A stretch of DNA of 64,000 bases, from contig NZ_QCZK02000061.1 in NCBI RefSeq assembly GCF_003347595.2, positions 62,001 through 126,000 on the forward strand. Reading direction: 5' to 3'. The DNA comes from Botryobacter ruber (lineage in GTDB: Bacteria; Bacteroidota; Bacteroidia; Cytophagales; Hymenobacteraceae). The notes below the pieces were generated by a model that did no database searches, was not told where the DNA came from, and was given only the letters and a program-made list of their open reading frames with translations. Each line of letters starts with the position of its first letter. Position 1 is the stretch's first letter. Positions 1 to 8,486 of this stretch are shown piece by piece. The position numbers were made by a program, and so were the translations under genes.

Positions 1-983
1 TGGCCCTGGTCGGCCTCGGCTACTACAGCACCGACCTGCTGGCCCCGGCCCTGCAGCAGACGAAGCATTGCTACCTGGCAGGCATTGTTACCGGCACACC
101 TGCCAAAGCCGAAGCCTGGAAAAAGAAGTACAACATCCCCGAAAAAAACATCTACAACTACCAGACCTTCGATAAGCTAGCCAACAACCCGGACATTGAC
201 GTGGTGTACGTGGTGCTGCCGCCATCCATGCACCACGAATATGCTGTGCGGGCCGCCAACGCAGGCAAGCATGTGTGGTGCGAAAAACCCATGGCCATGA
301 CGGCAAAAGAATGCCTGGAAATGATTGATGCCTGCCGCAAAAACAACAGAACGCTGGCCATTGGCTACCGGCTGCAGCACGAGCCTAACACGCAGGAGTA
401 TATGCGCATTGTAAACGAGCAGCTGCTGGGCAAGGTGCAGCACCTCAGCTGCGGCGCCGGCTACCGCGAAAACCGCACCAACCACTGGAAACAGAAGAAA
501 GAAATGGGCGGCGGCGCGCTCTACGACATGGGCGTGTATTCCATCCAGGGCGCACGGCTGGGCACCGGCATGGAACCCATTGCTGTAGTCTCTGCCAAAA
601 CCTCCACCACCCGCCCGGAAATCTATAAAAACGGCCTCGACGAAACCACGCAGGCAAAGCTCGAATTTCCGGGTGGCGTAATGGCCGACATCGAAACCAG
701 CTTTGGCAAAAACATTAACTACCTGAACATTACCTGCGAAAAAGGCGAGATCAACATGCAGCCCTACCAGAGCTACGCCGGCGTAAGAGGCAGCAGTCCG
801 CTCGGCGAAATTCACCACCCCTACCAGGTGCCCTGGCAGCAGGCAAAGCAGATGGACGACGATGCGCTGGCCATTATGCAGAAGAAACCAATGCTGGTGC
901 CGGGCGAGGAAGGGCTGCGCGATATCCGCATCGTAGAAGCCATTTACAAAGCAGCAGGCACGGGTAAACGGGTGCAGTTATAA
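1..983 (+). CDS. Gfo/Idh/MocA family oxidoreductase (5' truncated)
   Basis: The frame is open from base 3 and the start lies before the window, so about 326 residues are visible. The first residues read ALVGLGYYSTDLL, a Rossmann GxGxxS dinucleotide-binding loop. WCEKPMAM near residue 97 holds the conserved EKP motif, whose lysine acts in the family's hydride-transfer site. GGGALYDMGVYSIQGAR is the usual C-terminal-domain motif. Members oxidise or reduce sugars, inositols or related polyols with NAD(P). The substrate cannot be read from the sequence. A signal peptide may lie in the missing part, since many Bacteroidota members are exported. The gene ends 66 bp before aspA on the same strand and may be unrelated to it. 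Confidence 0.9.
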   Translation, partial: ALVGLGYYSTDLLAPALQQTKHCYLAGIVTGTPAKAEAWKKKYNIPEKNIYNYQTFDKLANNPDIDVVYVVLPPSMHHEYAVRAANAGKHVWCEKPMAMTAKECLEMIDACRKNNRTLAIGYRLQHEPNTQEYMRIVNEQLLGKVQHLSCGAGYRENRTNHWKQKKEMGGGALYDMGVYSIQGARLGTGMEPIAVVSAKTSTTRPEIYKNGLDETTQAKLEFPGGVMADIETSFGKNINYLNITCEKGEINMQPYQSYAGVRGSSPLGEIHHPYQVPWQQAKQMDDDALAIMQKKPMLVPGEEGLRDIRIVEAIYKAAGTGKRVQL

Positions 984-1049
984 AAACCAAGACAGCAGAA
1001 AAGCGGTATGCATTGAGGCTGATGAAAAGAAAAAAACAAAGCAAAATAC

Positions 1050-2462
1050 ATGGAGCAAACTTATAGAACAGAGCATGATTTCCTGGGGGAAAAAGAAATT
1101 CCTGCCGACGCTTATTATGGCATTCAAACCCTGCGGGCACTCGAAAACTTTAACATTACCGGCATCACCACGGCACAAGAGCCGTGGTTTATAAAATCCT
1201 TGGGTTGTGTAAAAAAAGCAGCCGCCCTGGCAAACCGCGACTGCGGCGTACTGGACCCCAAACTTACCGAAGCCATTGTGTTTGCCTGCGACAAATTAAT
1301 TGCCGGCGAATACCTCGACCAGTTTCTAACCGACCTGATCCAGGGTGGCGCCGGCACCTCGGTCAACATGAATGCCAACGAAGTGATCGCCAACATCGGG
1401 CTCGAATACCTGGGCCACCAGAAAGGCGACTACCAGTACCTGCACCCCAACAACCACGTCAACGCCTCGCAGTCTACCAACGATGTGTACCCCACCGCCC
1501 TCATGATTGCCCTGCATCATAAACTCAACGGTTACCTCGACGCCCTGACTGCCTTAGACGACGCCTTCGCCCGGAAAGGAATCGAATTCAGCAAAGTGAT
1601 TAAGATGGGCCGGACCCAGTTGCAGGACGCCGTACCCATGACACTGGGGCAGGAATTTCAGGGCTATGCCACCACCACCGCCGAAGACATCCGCCGCCTG
1701 CGCGAAGCCCAGGGCATGCTGGTGGAATGCAACATGGGCGGCACCGCCATCGGCACCCGCGTAAACGCACCGGAACGTTACCCCGAACTGTGTACTAAAT
1801 ATTTAGCCGAAATCACGGGCCTGCCCATCACCCTGGCAGCCGACCTGATCGAGGCCACTTCCGACACCGGTGCCTTTGTACAGGTCTCGGGAGCCTTAAA
1901 ACGAAGTGCAATTAAAATTTCCAAAATCTGTAACGACCTGCGCCTGCTCTCTTCTGGTCCGCGTGCCGGTTTTTATGAAATTGCCTTGCCGCCTATGCAG
2001 CCGGGTTCCTCCATTATGCCGGGTAAGGTAAATCCGGTTATCCCGGAAGTAGTGAACCAGGCAGCCTATTATGTGATGGGTGCTGATGTAACGATTACCA
2101 TGGCTGCTGAAGCCGGGCAGCTGCAGCTGAATGTGATGGAGCCGGTGATTGCCTTCAGCCTCTTCACCTCCATCAACTACATGACCAACGCCATCAACAC
2201 CCTGCGCACCCGATGCATAGATGGCATCAAAGCCAACGTTGAAGCGTGCCGCGACATGGTGATGCGCAGTATCGGCATCGTCACATTCCTGAACCCGATT
2301 GTCGGGTACGAAACTGCCTCGGCTGTTGCCAAAGAAGCCCTGGCCACCGGCAAATCTGTACACGACATTGTGGTGCTGGAGCGCAAACTGATCATGCAGG
2401 AGAAGTGGGACGAGATCTATACCTTCGAAAACATGATCAACCCCGAATTTATCAGCGGGTAA
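1050..2462 (+). CDS. aspA: Aspartate ammonia-lyase (aspartase)
   Basis: This 470-residue cytoplasmic enzyme should convert L-aspartate to fumarate and ammonia, linking amino-acid nitrogen to the TCA cycle. It belongs to the aspartase/fumarase superfamily. GSSIMPGKVNPV at about residue 319 is the catalytic loop signature, with its essential serine. GAGTSVNMNANEVIAN near residue 104 and GRTQLQDAVPMTLGQEF near residue 187 are the other conserved blocks. PEVVNQ after the signature and the NMNANEVIAN form favour aspartase over class II fumarase. Length is normal for AspA. The ATG at 1050 gives the standard N-terminus (RTEHDFLGEKEIPADAYYG). A copy of the dispersed 35-bp repeat begins a few bases after the stop. 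Confidence 0.93.
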   Translation: MEQTYRTEHDFLGEKEIPADAYYGIQTLRALENFNITGITTAQEPWFIKSLGCVKKAAALANRDCGVLDPKLTEAIVFACDKLIAGEYLDQFLTDLIQGGAGTSVNMNANEVIANIGLEYLGHQKGDYQYLHPNNHVNASQSTNDVYPTALMIALHHKLNGYLDALTALDDAFARKGIEFSKVIKMGRTQLQDAVPMTLGQEFQGYATTTAEDIRRLREAQGMLVECNMGGTAIGTRVNAPERYPELCTKYLAEITGLPITLAADLIEATSDTGAFVQVSGALKRSAIKISKICNDLRLLSSGPRAGFYEIALPPMQPGSSIMPGKVNPVIPEVVNQAAYYVMGADVTITMAAEAGQLQLNVMEPVIAFSLFTSINYMTNAINTLRTRCIDGIKANVEACRDMVMRSIGIVTFLNPIVGYETASAVAKEALATGKSVHDIVVLERKLIMQEKWDEIYTFENMINPEFISG

Positions 2463-2466
2463 ACCT

Positions 2467-2499
2467 CTGCTGCACCTGCCACCACAGCCTCTGCTGCTC
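2467..2499 (+). repeat. Dispersed 35-bp repeat, copy 1 (forward)
   Basis: First of at least 19 copies of a GC-rich element with core CTGCCACCACAGCCTCTGC, usually flanked by CTGCTGCAC before and TGCTC after the core. Forward means this strand orientation; reverse copies read GCAGAGGCTGTGGTGGCAG. This copy starts 4 bp after the aspA stop codon and is an almost perfect match to the consensus. Confidence 0.8.
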
Positions 2500-2631
2500 G
2501 ATGGAAGAAGATTTTAGCGAGAAGATATAACACAGGCAAAAGGAAAGGTAAATCGTGTTTTTCTTTTCGGATATCTAAGCGGAATGTATTTACTTCGTGC
2601 CCGTAATCATCCATAAAATTTTCAGAAAAAA

Positions 2632-2913
2632 ATGATCAAAGTTAACGAATATTTCGACGGTCAGGTAAAGTCTTTAGCATACCGTTCAGAGGCTGGTAAG
2701 TCTACAGTCGGCGTCATAGAAGCTGGCGACTTCGAATTCGGCACCTCTGAGCACGAAATCATGACTATCGTGGAAGGCGAACTGGAAGTACTGCTGCCAG
2801 GCGCACAGGAGTGGCAGTCGTTCGGACAGGGCCAGAAGTTTGAAGTTCCTGCCAACGCGTCTTTTAAAGTAAAATCCAAAGGGCAAACTGCTTACCTTTG
2901 CCAGTACCGCTAA
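2632..2913 (+). CDS. ppnP: Pyrimidine/purine nucleoside phosphorylase
   Basis: This 93-residue protein is a member of the PpnP (formerly DUF1255/YaiE) family, a single small cupin domain that phosphorolyses several nucleosides to free base and ribose-1-phosphate. Family landmarks are the N-terminal NEYFDGQVKSLAY, then TVGVIEAGDFEFGTSEHEIMTIVEGELEV (seen here in two overlapping blocks), and FEVPANASFKVK near the C-terminus. The length is the normal 93 to 95 residues. It stands alone, with a strong hairpin terminator immediately downstream. The enzyme is cytoplasmic and probably serves nucleoside salvage. Confidence 0.92.
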   Translation: MIKVNEYFDGQVKSLAYRSEAGKSTVGVIEAGDFEFGTSEHEIMTIVEGELEVLLPGAQEWQSFGQGQKFEVPANASFKVKSKGQTAYLCQYR

Positions 2914-2933
2914 GGTGCAGCAGTAGTTTTCCA

Positions 2934-3006
2934 AGCACCCGCTTTCTTTAGGCCTGAAGTTCTCCTCCCGGAGCGACAGGCAAAAGAAAGCGGGTGTTCT
3001 TTTTTC
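2934..3006 (+). terminator. Rho-independent terminator of ppnP
   Basis: GCACCCGCTTTCTTT at 2934 pairs with AAAGAAAGCGGGTGT ending at 2997, with a long internal loop, followed by a run of six T. It lies about 20 bp after the ppnP stop codon. Confidence 0.75.
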
Positions 3007-3180
3007 CGGCACATGCACCGGCTCCTGATATTATAATTTATCCAGTTGGCGTGCAAGCTTTCTGGTGAAGTGTGTCAAATTTTCTGTAATTGATTTTTTT
3101 GGTTCAGGATCCTAGAAATGCGGGAATATCATAATATCTTGCTTCTGTCTAATCTGAACAAAACAAGAACGAAATCTTTC

Positions 3181-4077
3181 ATGAACCTGAAGAAGCTCTA
3201 CCGGTTAGTTGCTATCGCACTTCTTTTAATAGGACTAGCTGCTTGTGAAAAGAAGGAGGAAATGGCGCCTTTCGAAGACATTAAAGTCAAGAATATAAAA
3301 GTTCCGGGTGCGAGCTATCAAAATGGAAGTATGGTTCGGGGGTACCATGTTACATTCATAAAATATAACCAGGATAAAATCGAATATATTACTAACAGAA
3401 GCGAGTTTGCTGGTAAATCTACCTTAAACGACAGCACCCGCTTCTTTTATGCAGACGGCACCTTGAATTATGCCACCAGAGTTATTATTTCCCAATCCCT
3501 CAATTCTTACACTTTTGTACAGCAAAAGAACTATGAGTTTACACGAGATGCAGAAGGAAAAATCATCCAAACTACTATCAAAGGAACAGGCGTTAATCCT
3601 GATGTTGTCAGCCGGTATACTTACCAGAATGGCAGATTAATCTCCTTACAGAAAGGTTCTCAAATTGATTCTATCAGGTACAATGACCTTGGAAAAATAG
3701 AAACTGTGAAGACGTATAACACCAGTTTTTCTGTCTTTCGTCCCGGAAGCGAAGTAGCAGAACCAAAAAGAGAAGTAAAAATAAATAGGTACGCTTCTTC
3801 CTACAGCCCCTACTACATCATAAATAATAAATTAGGTTTCCCTTTTATGGCAAGCCGGGAAGTAAACATTGTACCTTCACTTTACGAAGAAATTGCCGAA
3901 CGCTGCGTACAAGCAATCTATCTTACCGAATTCAGTAATCAACTTACAGTGAACGGACCAGTGCCTGATAAGGAAGGGACAGTTGAACTTTTATATGATA
4001 CAGACAAGAAAGGACGGGTGGTAGGGCAGTATACGGAAGGCCGTTATGACTTACGAACAATTTATGAATATTATTAA
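3181..4077 (+). CDS. Lipoprotein of unknown function
   Basis: I do not recognise this family. The frame is open from 3118, but the ATG at 3181 gives a textbook lipoprotein signal: MNLKKLYRLVAIALLLIGLAAC, with lipobox LAAC and a cysteine at residue 22. The mature part, about 275 residues, is rich in beta-prone segments such as DSTRFFYADGTLNYATRV, RYTYQNGRLISLQKGSQ and ELLYDTDKKGRVVGQYTEG. These resemble the short YxNGxL/xYDxxGR strands of YD-repeat or DUF4595-like Bacteroidota lipoproteins, so a beta-rich extracytoplasmic domain is likely. Codon use is more AT-rich than in its neighbours, which may mark recent acquisition or a non-essential role. It has no obvious operon partner. Confidence 0.75.
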   Translation: MNLKKLYRLVAIALLLIGLAACEKKEEMAPFEDIKVKNIKVPGASYQNGSMVRGYHVTFIKYNQDKIEYITNRSEFAGKSTLNDSTRFFYADGTLNYATRVIISQSLNSYTFVQQKNYEFTRDAEGKIIQTTIKGTGVNPDVVSRYTYQNGRLISLQKGSQIDSIRYNDLGKIETVKTYNTSFSVFRPGSEVAEPKREVKINRYASSYSPYYIINNKLGFPFMASREVNIVPSLYEEIAERCVQAIYLTEFSNQLTVNGPVPDKEGTVELLYDTDKKGRVVGQYTEGRYDLRTIYEYY

Positions 4078-4099
4078 TATTTAAAATCATTCTGTTCCA

Positions 4100-4121
4100 G
4101 GTCCTGTCCCCCGACAGGACC
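4100..4121. repeat. 22-bp palindrome of the GACAGGTC type
   Basis: GGTCCTGTC, four C-rich bases, then GACAGGACC form a perfect hairpin between the lipoprotein gene and hrpB. It shares its core with the palindromes at 7572 and 56326 and with the ends of the inverted-repeat cassette at 13281. Confidence 0.7.
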
Positions 4122-4244
4122 ATACCTGTTCCCTTCCCATTTTATCCTTACTAAACTTCTGTCGTAGCTCTTAAGGCAATCAGAAACAATAGGCCCCATG
4201 CCTGCTCTACAACTTTCGAAATCTTTCCCGAACTTTGAGGTACC

Positions 4245-6794
4245 ATGGCTACTTCAAACCTATTTGCTTCACTCCCCGACTTACCCGTTAAAGAAGCGCT
4301 CCCGCGGCTGCTGGAAATTTTGCACACCCACAACCGCGCCGTACTCGAAGCACCACCCGGCGCCGGTAAAACGACCTTGGTACCACTGGCCCTGCTGCAG
4401 GCTGACTGGCGGCAGGATAACAAAATCCTGATGCTGGAACCCCGGCGGCTTGCTACCCGTGCAGCCGCACAACGCATGGCCGAACTGCTGGGCGAGCCGG
4501 TGGGGCAGACGGTGGGCTATTGGGTGCGGATGGAGCACCAGGTATCCAAAAATACCCGGATCGAAGTAGTAACAGAAGGCATCCTGACGCGCATGCTACA
4601 GGAAGACCCGGCCCTGGAAGGTGTAGCCGCCATCATTTTCGACGAGTTTCACGAACGCAGCCTGCAGGCAGACATGGGGTTGGCGCTGGCGCTGGATGCA
4701 CAGGCCGTACTGCGTACCGACCTGCGCCTGCTCGTCATGAGCGCCACCCTCGACGCCACCACCGTCGGCAGTTGGCTTGAGGCCCCGGTAGTAACAAGCG
4801 AAGGTCGTCAGTACCCGGTCGAGACGCACTACCTGCCGCTGGCTGAAGTGGCTGCTGCCGGTAACCGTCCGGGAGAACGGTTGACAAACCTCGTACCCAA
4901 AGCCATTCGGCAGGCACTGGCCAACCACCCGGAAGGCGATGTGCTGGTGTTTTTGCCGGGCATGGGCGAAATGCTGAAAGTGGCGCGCCAACTCGAAGAC
5001 AAACTACCATCAGCTACCGATCTGCACATCCTGCACGGCGAACTGGCCCTCGCTCAGCAACTGGCTGCCATTCACCCTGCTCCCAAAGGACGGCGCAAAG
5101 TGGTGCTCGCCACCAGCATCGCCGAAACCAGCTTAACCATTGAGGGTGTGAAGATCGTGGTAGATGGCGGATTTGCCCGCGTGCCAAAATTCGTTCCCCG
5201 CACCGGCCTCACTACCCTCGCCACCATCCCCGTCTCGCGCGATGCCGCCGACCAGCGCTGCGGACGTGCCGGTCGTCTCGGCCCCGGTTTCTGCTACCGC
5301 CTCTGGTCCTCCGCCGATCAGCTGCAGCTCCCCGACCGCCAGGCGCCCGAAATCTGCGAAGCCGACCTTTCCGGGCTGGCCCTGGAGCTGGCCATCTGGG
5401 GTATCAAAGACGCCACAGACCTGAAGTGGCTCGACACCCCTCCCGCCGCTGCCCTGGCCCTTGCCCGCGACCTGCTCCGTCGCCTCGAAGCCATCGATGC
5501 AACAGGCAATGCCACTACACACGGCAAAGCACTGGCTGCACTCGGACTACCACCGCGGCTGGGCCACATGGTTATGCGCGGTCATGCGCAGGGTCTTGGC
5601 GCAACAGCCTGTGCCCTGGCTGCTTTCCTGGCTGAGCGCGATTTCCTCCGGACCGTGGAAACCAACCGGGGCGACATTCAACCGGATCTTCACCTCCGCC
5701 TGGAGCTGCTGGACCGCAAGTCCTCCTATACCCCCGGCTTCACTACCGACGAAAACACTATTCGCAAAGTACGCGAGCAGGCGAAAAACCTGCGCAATCG
5801 CCTGCGCGAACGCGATGCCGCCATCAATCCCGACGCCGCCGGCCTGCTCACCGCCCTGGCTTACCCCGACCGGCTGGCGCAGCGCGAATCGTCGGGACGG
5901 GTGCGGCTGATAACGGGACAGAAAGCAGCCTTGCCTACCGAACTTTTCAGCGAAGCCGAGTTTTACGGCGTAGCCCAACTCGACACCGGCGGCAAGCAGC
6001 CCCGCGTACTCCTGGCAGCACCGGTATCAAAAGAAGAAATCCTGGAACAGTTTGCGGAACAGCTGGAGCAACTGCAGGAAGTGCGCTGGGATGCCGCCTC
6101 GGGCCGTGTAGTGGCAAGACAGATCGCACGACTGGGCGCGCTGGTGCTGGAGGAAGTTAATCAAACAAAACCCGACCCTGACCTAGTGGCACAGGCCCTG
6201 CTGGCGGCGCTGCAGGAAATGGGCATCGAGCGGCTGCCCTGGTCAGACCAAGCGCTGCGCACCCGCCAGCGGCTGGCTTTCCTGCACCAACTCGACCCGG
6301 AACGCTGGCCCGATATGTCAGATGCTGCCCTGGCTGCTACCATGGACGAGTGGCTGGCGCCGCACCTGGCAGGACTTCGATCGCTGGAGCAGGTGGCCAA
6401 GCTCGACTTCAACGAGCTGCTGCTGGCGGACCTGTCGTGGGAGCAGCGCCAGGAAATGGACCGGCTGGCGCCCACGCACCTCGAAGTGCCCAGCGGCTCC
6501 CGCATCCCTCTCGACTACTCCGACCCTGCTACTCCCGTGCTGGCGGTGCGCCTGCAGGAAGTGTTTGGCCTGCTCGACACGCCCCGCATCGGCGGCGGCA
6601 AAGTGCCCCTGCTCCTGCACCTGCTTTCCCCGGCTTCGCGCCCCGTACAGGTTACCCGCGACCTCCGCAGCTTCTGGAGCACCGGCTACTTCGACGTCCG
6701 CAAAGACCTGCGCGGCCGCTACCCCAAGCATCACTGGCCCGACGATCCGCTCTCAGCACCACCCACACGTGGAACGAAGCGAAGGCCGGGTTAA
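4245..6794 (+). CDS. hrpB: ATP-dependent RNA helicase HrpB
   Basis: This 849-residue protein is a DEAH/RHA-family helicase of the HrpB type. Motif I is APPGAGKTTLVPLALL at about residue 36. Motif II is DEFHER near residue 132, motif III is MSATLD near residue 165, and motif VI is DQRCGRAGR near residue 337. The C-terminal HrpB-specific domain reads PSGSRIPLDYS, then VFGLLDTPRI, then DLRSFWSTGYFDVRKDLRGR (residues about 730 to 830). Length matches the family norm of 820 to 850. It is presumably cytoplasmic and acts on RNA or ribonucleoprotein. Its physiological target is poorly defined even in E. coli. The ATG at 4245 directly precedes the helicase core. The gene appears to be a single transcription unit. 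Confidence 0.95.
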   Translation: MATSNLFASLPDLPVKEALPRLLEILHTHNRAVLEAPPGAGKTTLVPLALLQADWRQDNKILMLEPRRLATRAAAQRMAELLGEPVGQTVGYWVRMEHQVSKNTRIEVVTEGILTRMLQEDPALEGVAAIIFDEFHERSLQADMGLALALDAQAVLRTDLRLLVMSATLDATTVGSWLEAPVVTSEGRQYPVETHYLPLAEVAAAGNRPGERLTNLVPKAIRQALANHPEGDVLVFLPGMGEMLKVARQLEDKLPSATDLHILHGELALAQQLAAIHPAPKGRRKVVLATSIAETSLTIEGVKIVVDGGFARVPKFVPRTGLTTLATIPVSRDAADQRCGRAGRLGPGFCYRLWSSADQLQLPDRQAPEICEADLSGLALELAIWGIKDATDLKWLDTPPAAALALARDLLRRLEAIDATGNATTHGKALAALGLPPRLGHMVMRGHAQGLGATACALAAFLAERDFLRTVETNRGDIQPDLHLRLELLDRKSSYTPGFTTDENTIRKVREQAKNLRNRLRERDAAINPDAAGLLTALAYPDRLAQRESSGRVRLITGQKAALPTELFSEAEFYGVAQLDTGGKQPRVLLAAPVSKEEILEQFAEQLEQLQEVRWDAASGRVVARQIARLGALVLEEVNQTKPDPDLVAQALLAALQEMGIERLPWSDQALRTRQRLAFLHQLDPERWPDMSDAALAATMDEWLAPHLAGLRSLEQVAKLDFNELLLADLSWEQRQEMDRLAPTHLEVPSGSRIPLDYSDPATPVLAVRLQEVFGLLDTPRIGGGKVPLLLHLLSPASRPVQVTRDLRSFWSTGYFDVRKDLRGRYPKHHWPDDPLSAPPTRGTKRRPG

Positions 6795-6917
6795 CCTAAA
6801 ATTTAAGAAACAAATTCTGCAAAAGAACTAAAGCAGCTAAGCAAATCGTTCAGCATATCAAGCACAGGTAATACTGAAGAAGAATTTTGATTATATTAGC
6901 TTAAAATTTAGCAGCGC

Positions 6918-7343
6918 ATGTTGAAAGGAATATTAATAGCAATTTTTGTGGGTTCTGGATATTTGTTCACAACACCATCACAACCCCAGGCAAAACAAAA
7001 GCCGGATGCCCTAAAAGAAAGCCTGAAGCGGGGCGAACAGGTATATATTACCAACTGCCAGAGCTGCCACATGGCCCAAGGCGAAGGAATTCCCGGAGCA
7101 TTTCCACCGCTGGCAAAATCGGATTACCTGCTGAAAGACCAGAAGCGCGCCATCAGCTCCGTTGTATATGGCGTCAGCGGCGAGATTACGGTAAACGGTG
7201 CAACGTATATGATGGATATGCCGGCCCAGAGCCACTTATCAGACCAGGAAGTAGCCGACGTGCTTAATTATATTCAGAATAACTGGGGCAACAAAGCCAA
7301 ACCCGTAACGCCAGCCCAGGTAAAAGCCGAGCGGAAGAAGTAG
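6918..7343 (+). CDS. Periplasmic class I c-type cytochrome
   Basis: A 141-residue exported mono-haem cytochrome. Residues 1 to about 22 (MLKGILIAIFVGSGYLFTTP) form a signal peptide or N-terminal anchor. The haem-attachment motif CQSCH lies at about residues 47 to 51, and YMMDMPAQSHLSDQEVADVLNYI near the C-terminus supplies the axial methionine and the usual closing helix. Such proteins (Cytochrome_CBB3-like family) carry electrons in the periplasm or form domains of dehydrogenases. No partner oxidoreductase is adjacent, so the donor and acceptor are unknown. The molybdenum oxidoreductase locus that follows on the other strand could be a partner, but this is only a positional guess. Confidence 0.88.
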   Translation: MLKGILIAIFVGSGYLFTTPSQPQAKQKPDALKESLKRGEQVYITNCQSCHMAQGEGIPGAFPPLAKSDYLLKDQKRAISSVVYGVSGEITVNGATYMMDMPAQSHLSDQEVADVLNYIQNNWGNKAKPVTPAQVKAERKK

Positions 7344-7458
7344 CCTGAACCGTTGATGGTAGTGATGAAATGATTTTTGTGATTTTGACCGTTGATAATA
7401 TTGATGAAATGATTTGATGTTTGCCTGAACAGGGTTTAAGCCATTGTATGGATTAACA

Positions 7459-7535
7459 TGCTCATTCGGATGTTTTCATCCGAATGCTAGCTGCTGGGGA
7501 TCTCCAGATCCCCGTAAACCAGTAGCCTATGAGCA
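7459..7535. repeat. Nested palindrome block
   Basis: The outer arms TGCTCAT and ATGAGCA enclose two hairpins: ATTCGGAT/ATCCGAAT at 7464-7485, and GCTGCTGG/CCAGTAGC enclosing GGGGATCT/AGATCCCC at 7496-7513. The arrangement looks like cassettes inserted one inside another. Confidence 0.65.
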
Positions 7536-7571
7536 AATTGTCATCAGTATCACCGGGAGCGATCCTTACCC

Positions 7572-7595
7572 ATGACCTGTCCCCCGACAGGTCAT
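7572..7595. repeat. 24-bp palindrome of the GACAGGTC type
   Basis: ATGACCTGTC and GACAGGTCAT pair perfectly around four C bases. Same family as the palindromes at 4100 and 56326. Confidence 0.7.
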
Positions 7596-7624
7596 TTTCT
7601 TTTGCAGGAGCATAGAAAAACCCT

Positions 7625-7649
7625 TCTGCACCTGCCACCACAGCCTCTG
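7625..7649 (+). repeat. Dispersed 35-bp repeat, copy 2 (forward)
   Basis: CTGCACCTGCCACCACAGCC then TCTGA; truncated at its 3' side, where it runs into GAACCGTTG. Confidence 0.75.
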
Positions 7650-7910
7650 AACCGTTGTCTGAACCTTTGATTTACGGTGATTAAAATGATTTTTGTGATT
7701 TTATGTCAGAATCAGGATTTACAGAATTTTTGGATTTTCAGGATTGGATTTGTCTGAACACGATTAAGAAGATTGAAGGAATAACAGGATTAGGTTTGTT
7801 CGTGGTTCGTGCAGGAGACGCGGTGCCCGCGTCTCTACAGATCATAATACCCAACGCTCTAACTTTCTGTGCTGCCGTTAAAGGGTTGAAAATCTTCAAC
7901 CCATACAAAA

Positions 7911-7972
7911 TCTCTAACTCCCAAACTTTCTAACTCCTAAACTCTCTAACTTCTCTAACTTTCTAACTTTTT
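7911..7972. repeat. TCTAACTTT-type short tandem repeat
   Basis: Irregular repeats of CTCTAACT and TTCTAACTTT units. The repeat enters the 3' end of moaC and supplies its last codons and its stop. Confidence 0.65.
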
Positions 7973-8437
7973 AAAATCGCGCTTGCCTCCGGTCTTCGCC
8001 ATCAGCCTGGTTTCCCGGATGATGATATCGTGGCTGAGGGCTTTGCACATGTCGTAGATGGTAAGAGCAGCAACAGAAGCTCCAACCAAGGCCTCCATTT
8101 CGATGCCGGTTTTAGCAGTGATGCTGGCGGTGCAGTCTATCACGACCTCCTGCTGCTCGTTCAGGTGAATGTCGATGTGGCAGTTGTCCATGCCCAGCGG
8201 GTGGCAGAGCGGAATCAGGTCGCCGGTTTTCTTGGCAGCCATAATGCCGGCTATGATGGCCGTCTGGAAAACGGAGCCTTTTTTGGTTTGTATGTCGCCC
8301 TCCAGGAACTTCTCCAGTACCGCTGGTGGCAGGTAAACAATGCTGCGTGCTCTGGCCGTGCGGTGCGTGGCCTGTTTGCCACCCACATCTACCATGTTGG
8401 CTTTGCCTTTATCGTTTAAATGCGTGAAGTCGCTCAT
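7955..8437 (-). CDS. moaC: Cyclic pyranopterin monophosphate synthase MoaC
   Basis: This 160-residue cytoplasmic enzyme makes cPMP from the MoaA product in molybdopterin biosynthesis. Diagnostic blocks are MVDVGGKQATHRTARA near the N-terminus, LIPLCHPLGMDN near residue 75 and GIEMEALVGASVAALTIYDM at about residue 111; the last carries the conserved catalytic residues. Length is normal for MoaC. It follows moeA by 49 bp on the same strand and probably shares its transcript. The final residues KLES and the stop codon are encoded by a short TCTAACTT tandem repeat, so the original C-terminus may have been replaced. Confidence 0.95.
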   Translation of the reverse strand: MSDFTHLNDKGKANMVDVGGKQATHRTARARSIVYLPPAVLEKFLEGDIQTKKGSVFQTAIIAGIMAAKKTGDLIPLCHPLGMDNCHIDIHLNEQQEVVIDCTASITAKTGIEMEALVGASVAALTIYDMCKALSHDIIIRETRLMAKTGGKRDFKKLES

Positions 8438-8486
8438 GTTAATTTAAATTGCAAGGTTAAAATTGCTGCTTATCCAGCTTCAACAA

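Larger units (their letters stand above)
7344..7954. other. Gene-free region of nested palindromes and repeat remnants
   Basis: This 611-bp stretch holds no convincing gene. It contains two degraded copies of the GAACCGTTGATGG motif (7349 and 7658), a nested palindrome block (7459-7535), a 24-bp palindrome (7572-7595), one dispersed 35-bp repeat (7625-7649), AT-rich CAGGATTTACAG-type sequence (7705-7745) and the start of a TCTAACTT-type tandem repeat (from 7911). A short open frame at 7703-7933 is made of these repeats and is not believed. Confidence 0.7.

Noticed and set aside
1050..2462. Class II fumarase
   Set aside because: The NMNANEVIAN and NPVIPEVVNQ blocks follow the aspartase form rather than the fumarase form.
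7703..7933. Short plus-strand frame in the region after the cytochrome gene
   Set aside because: It is composed of CAGGATTT-type intergenic repeat sequence that recurs elsewhere in non-coding DNA.
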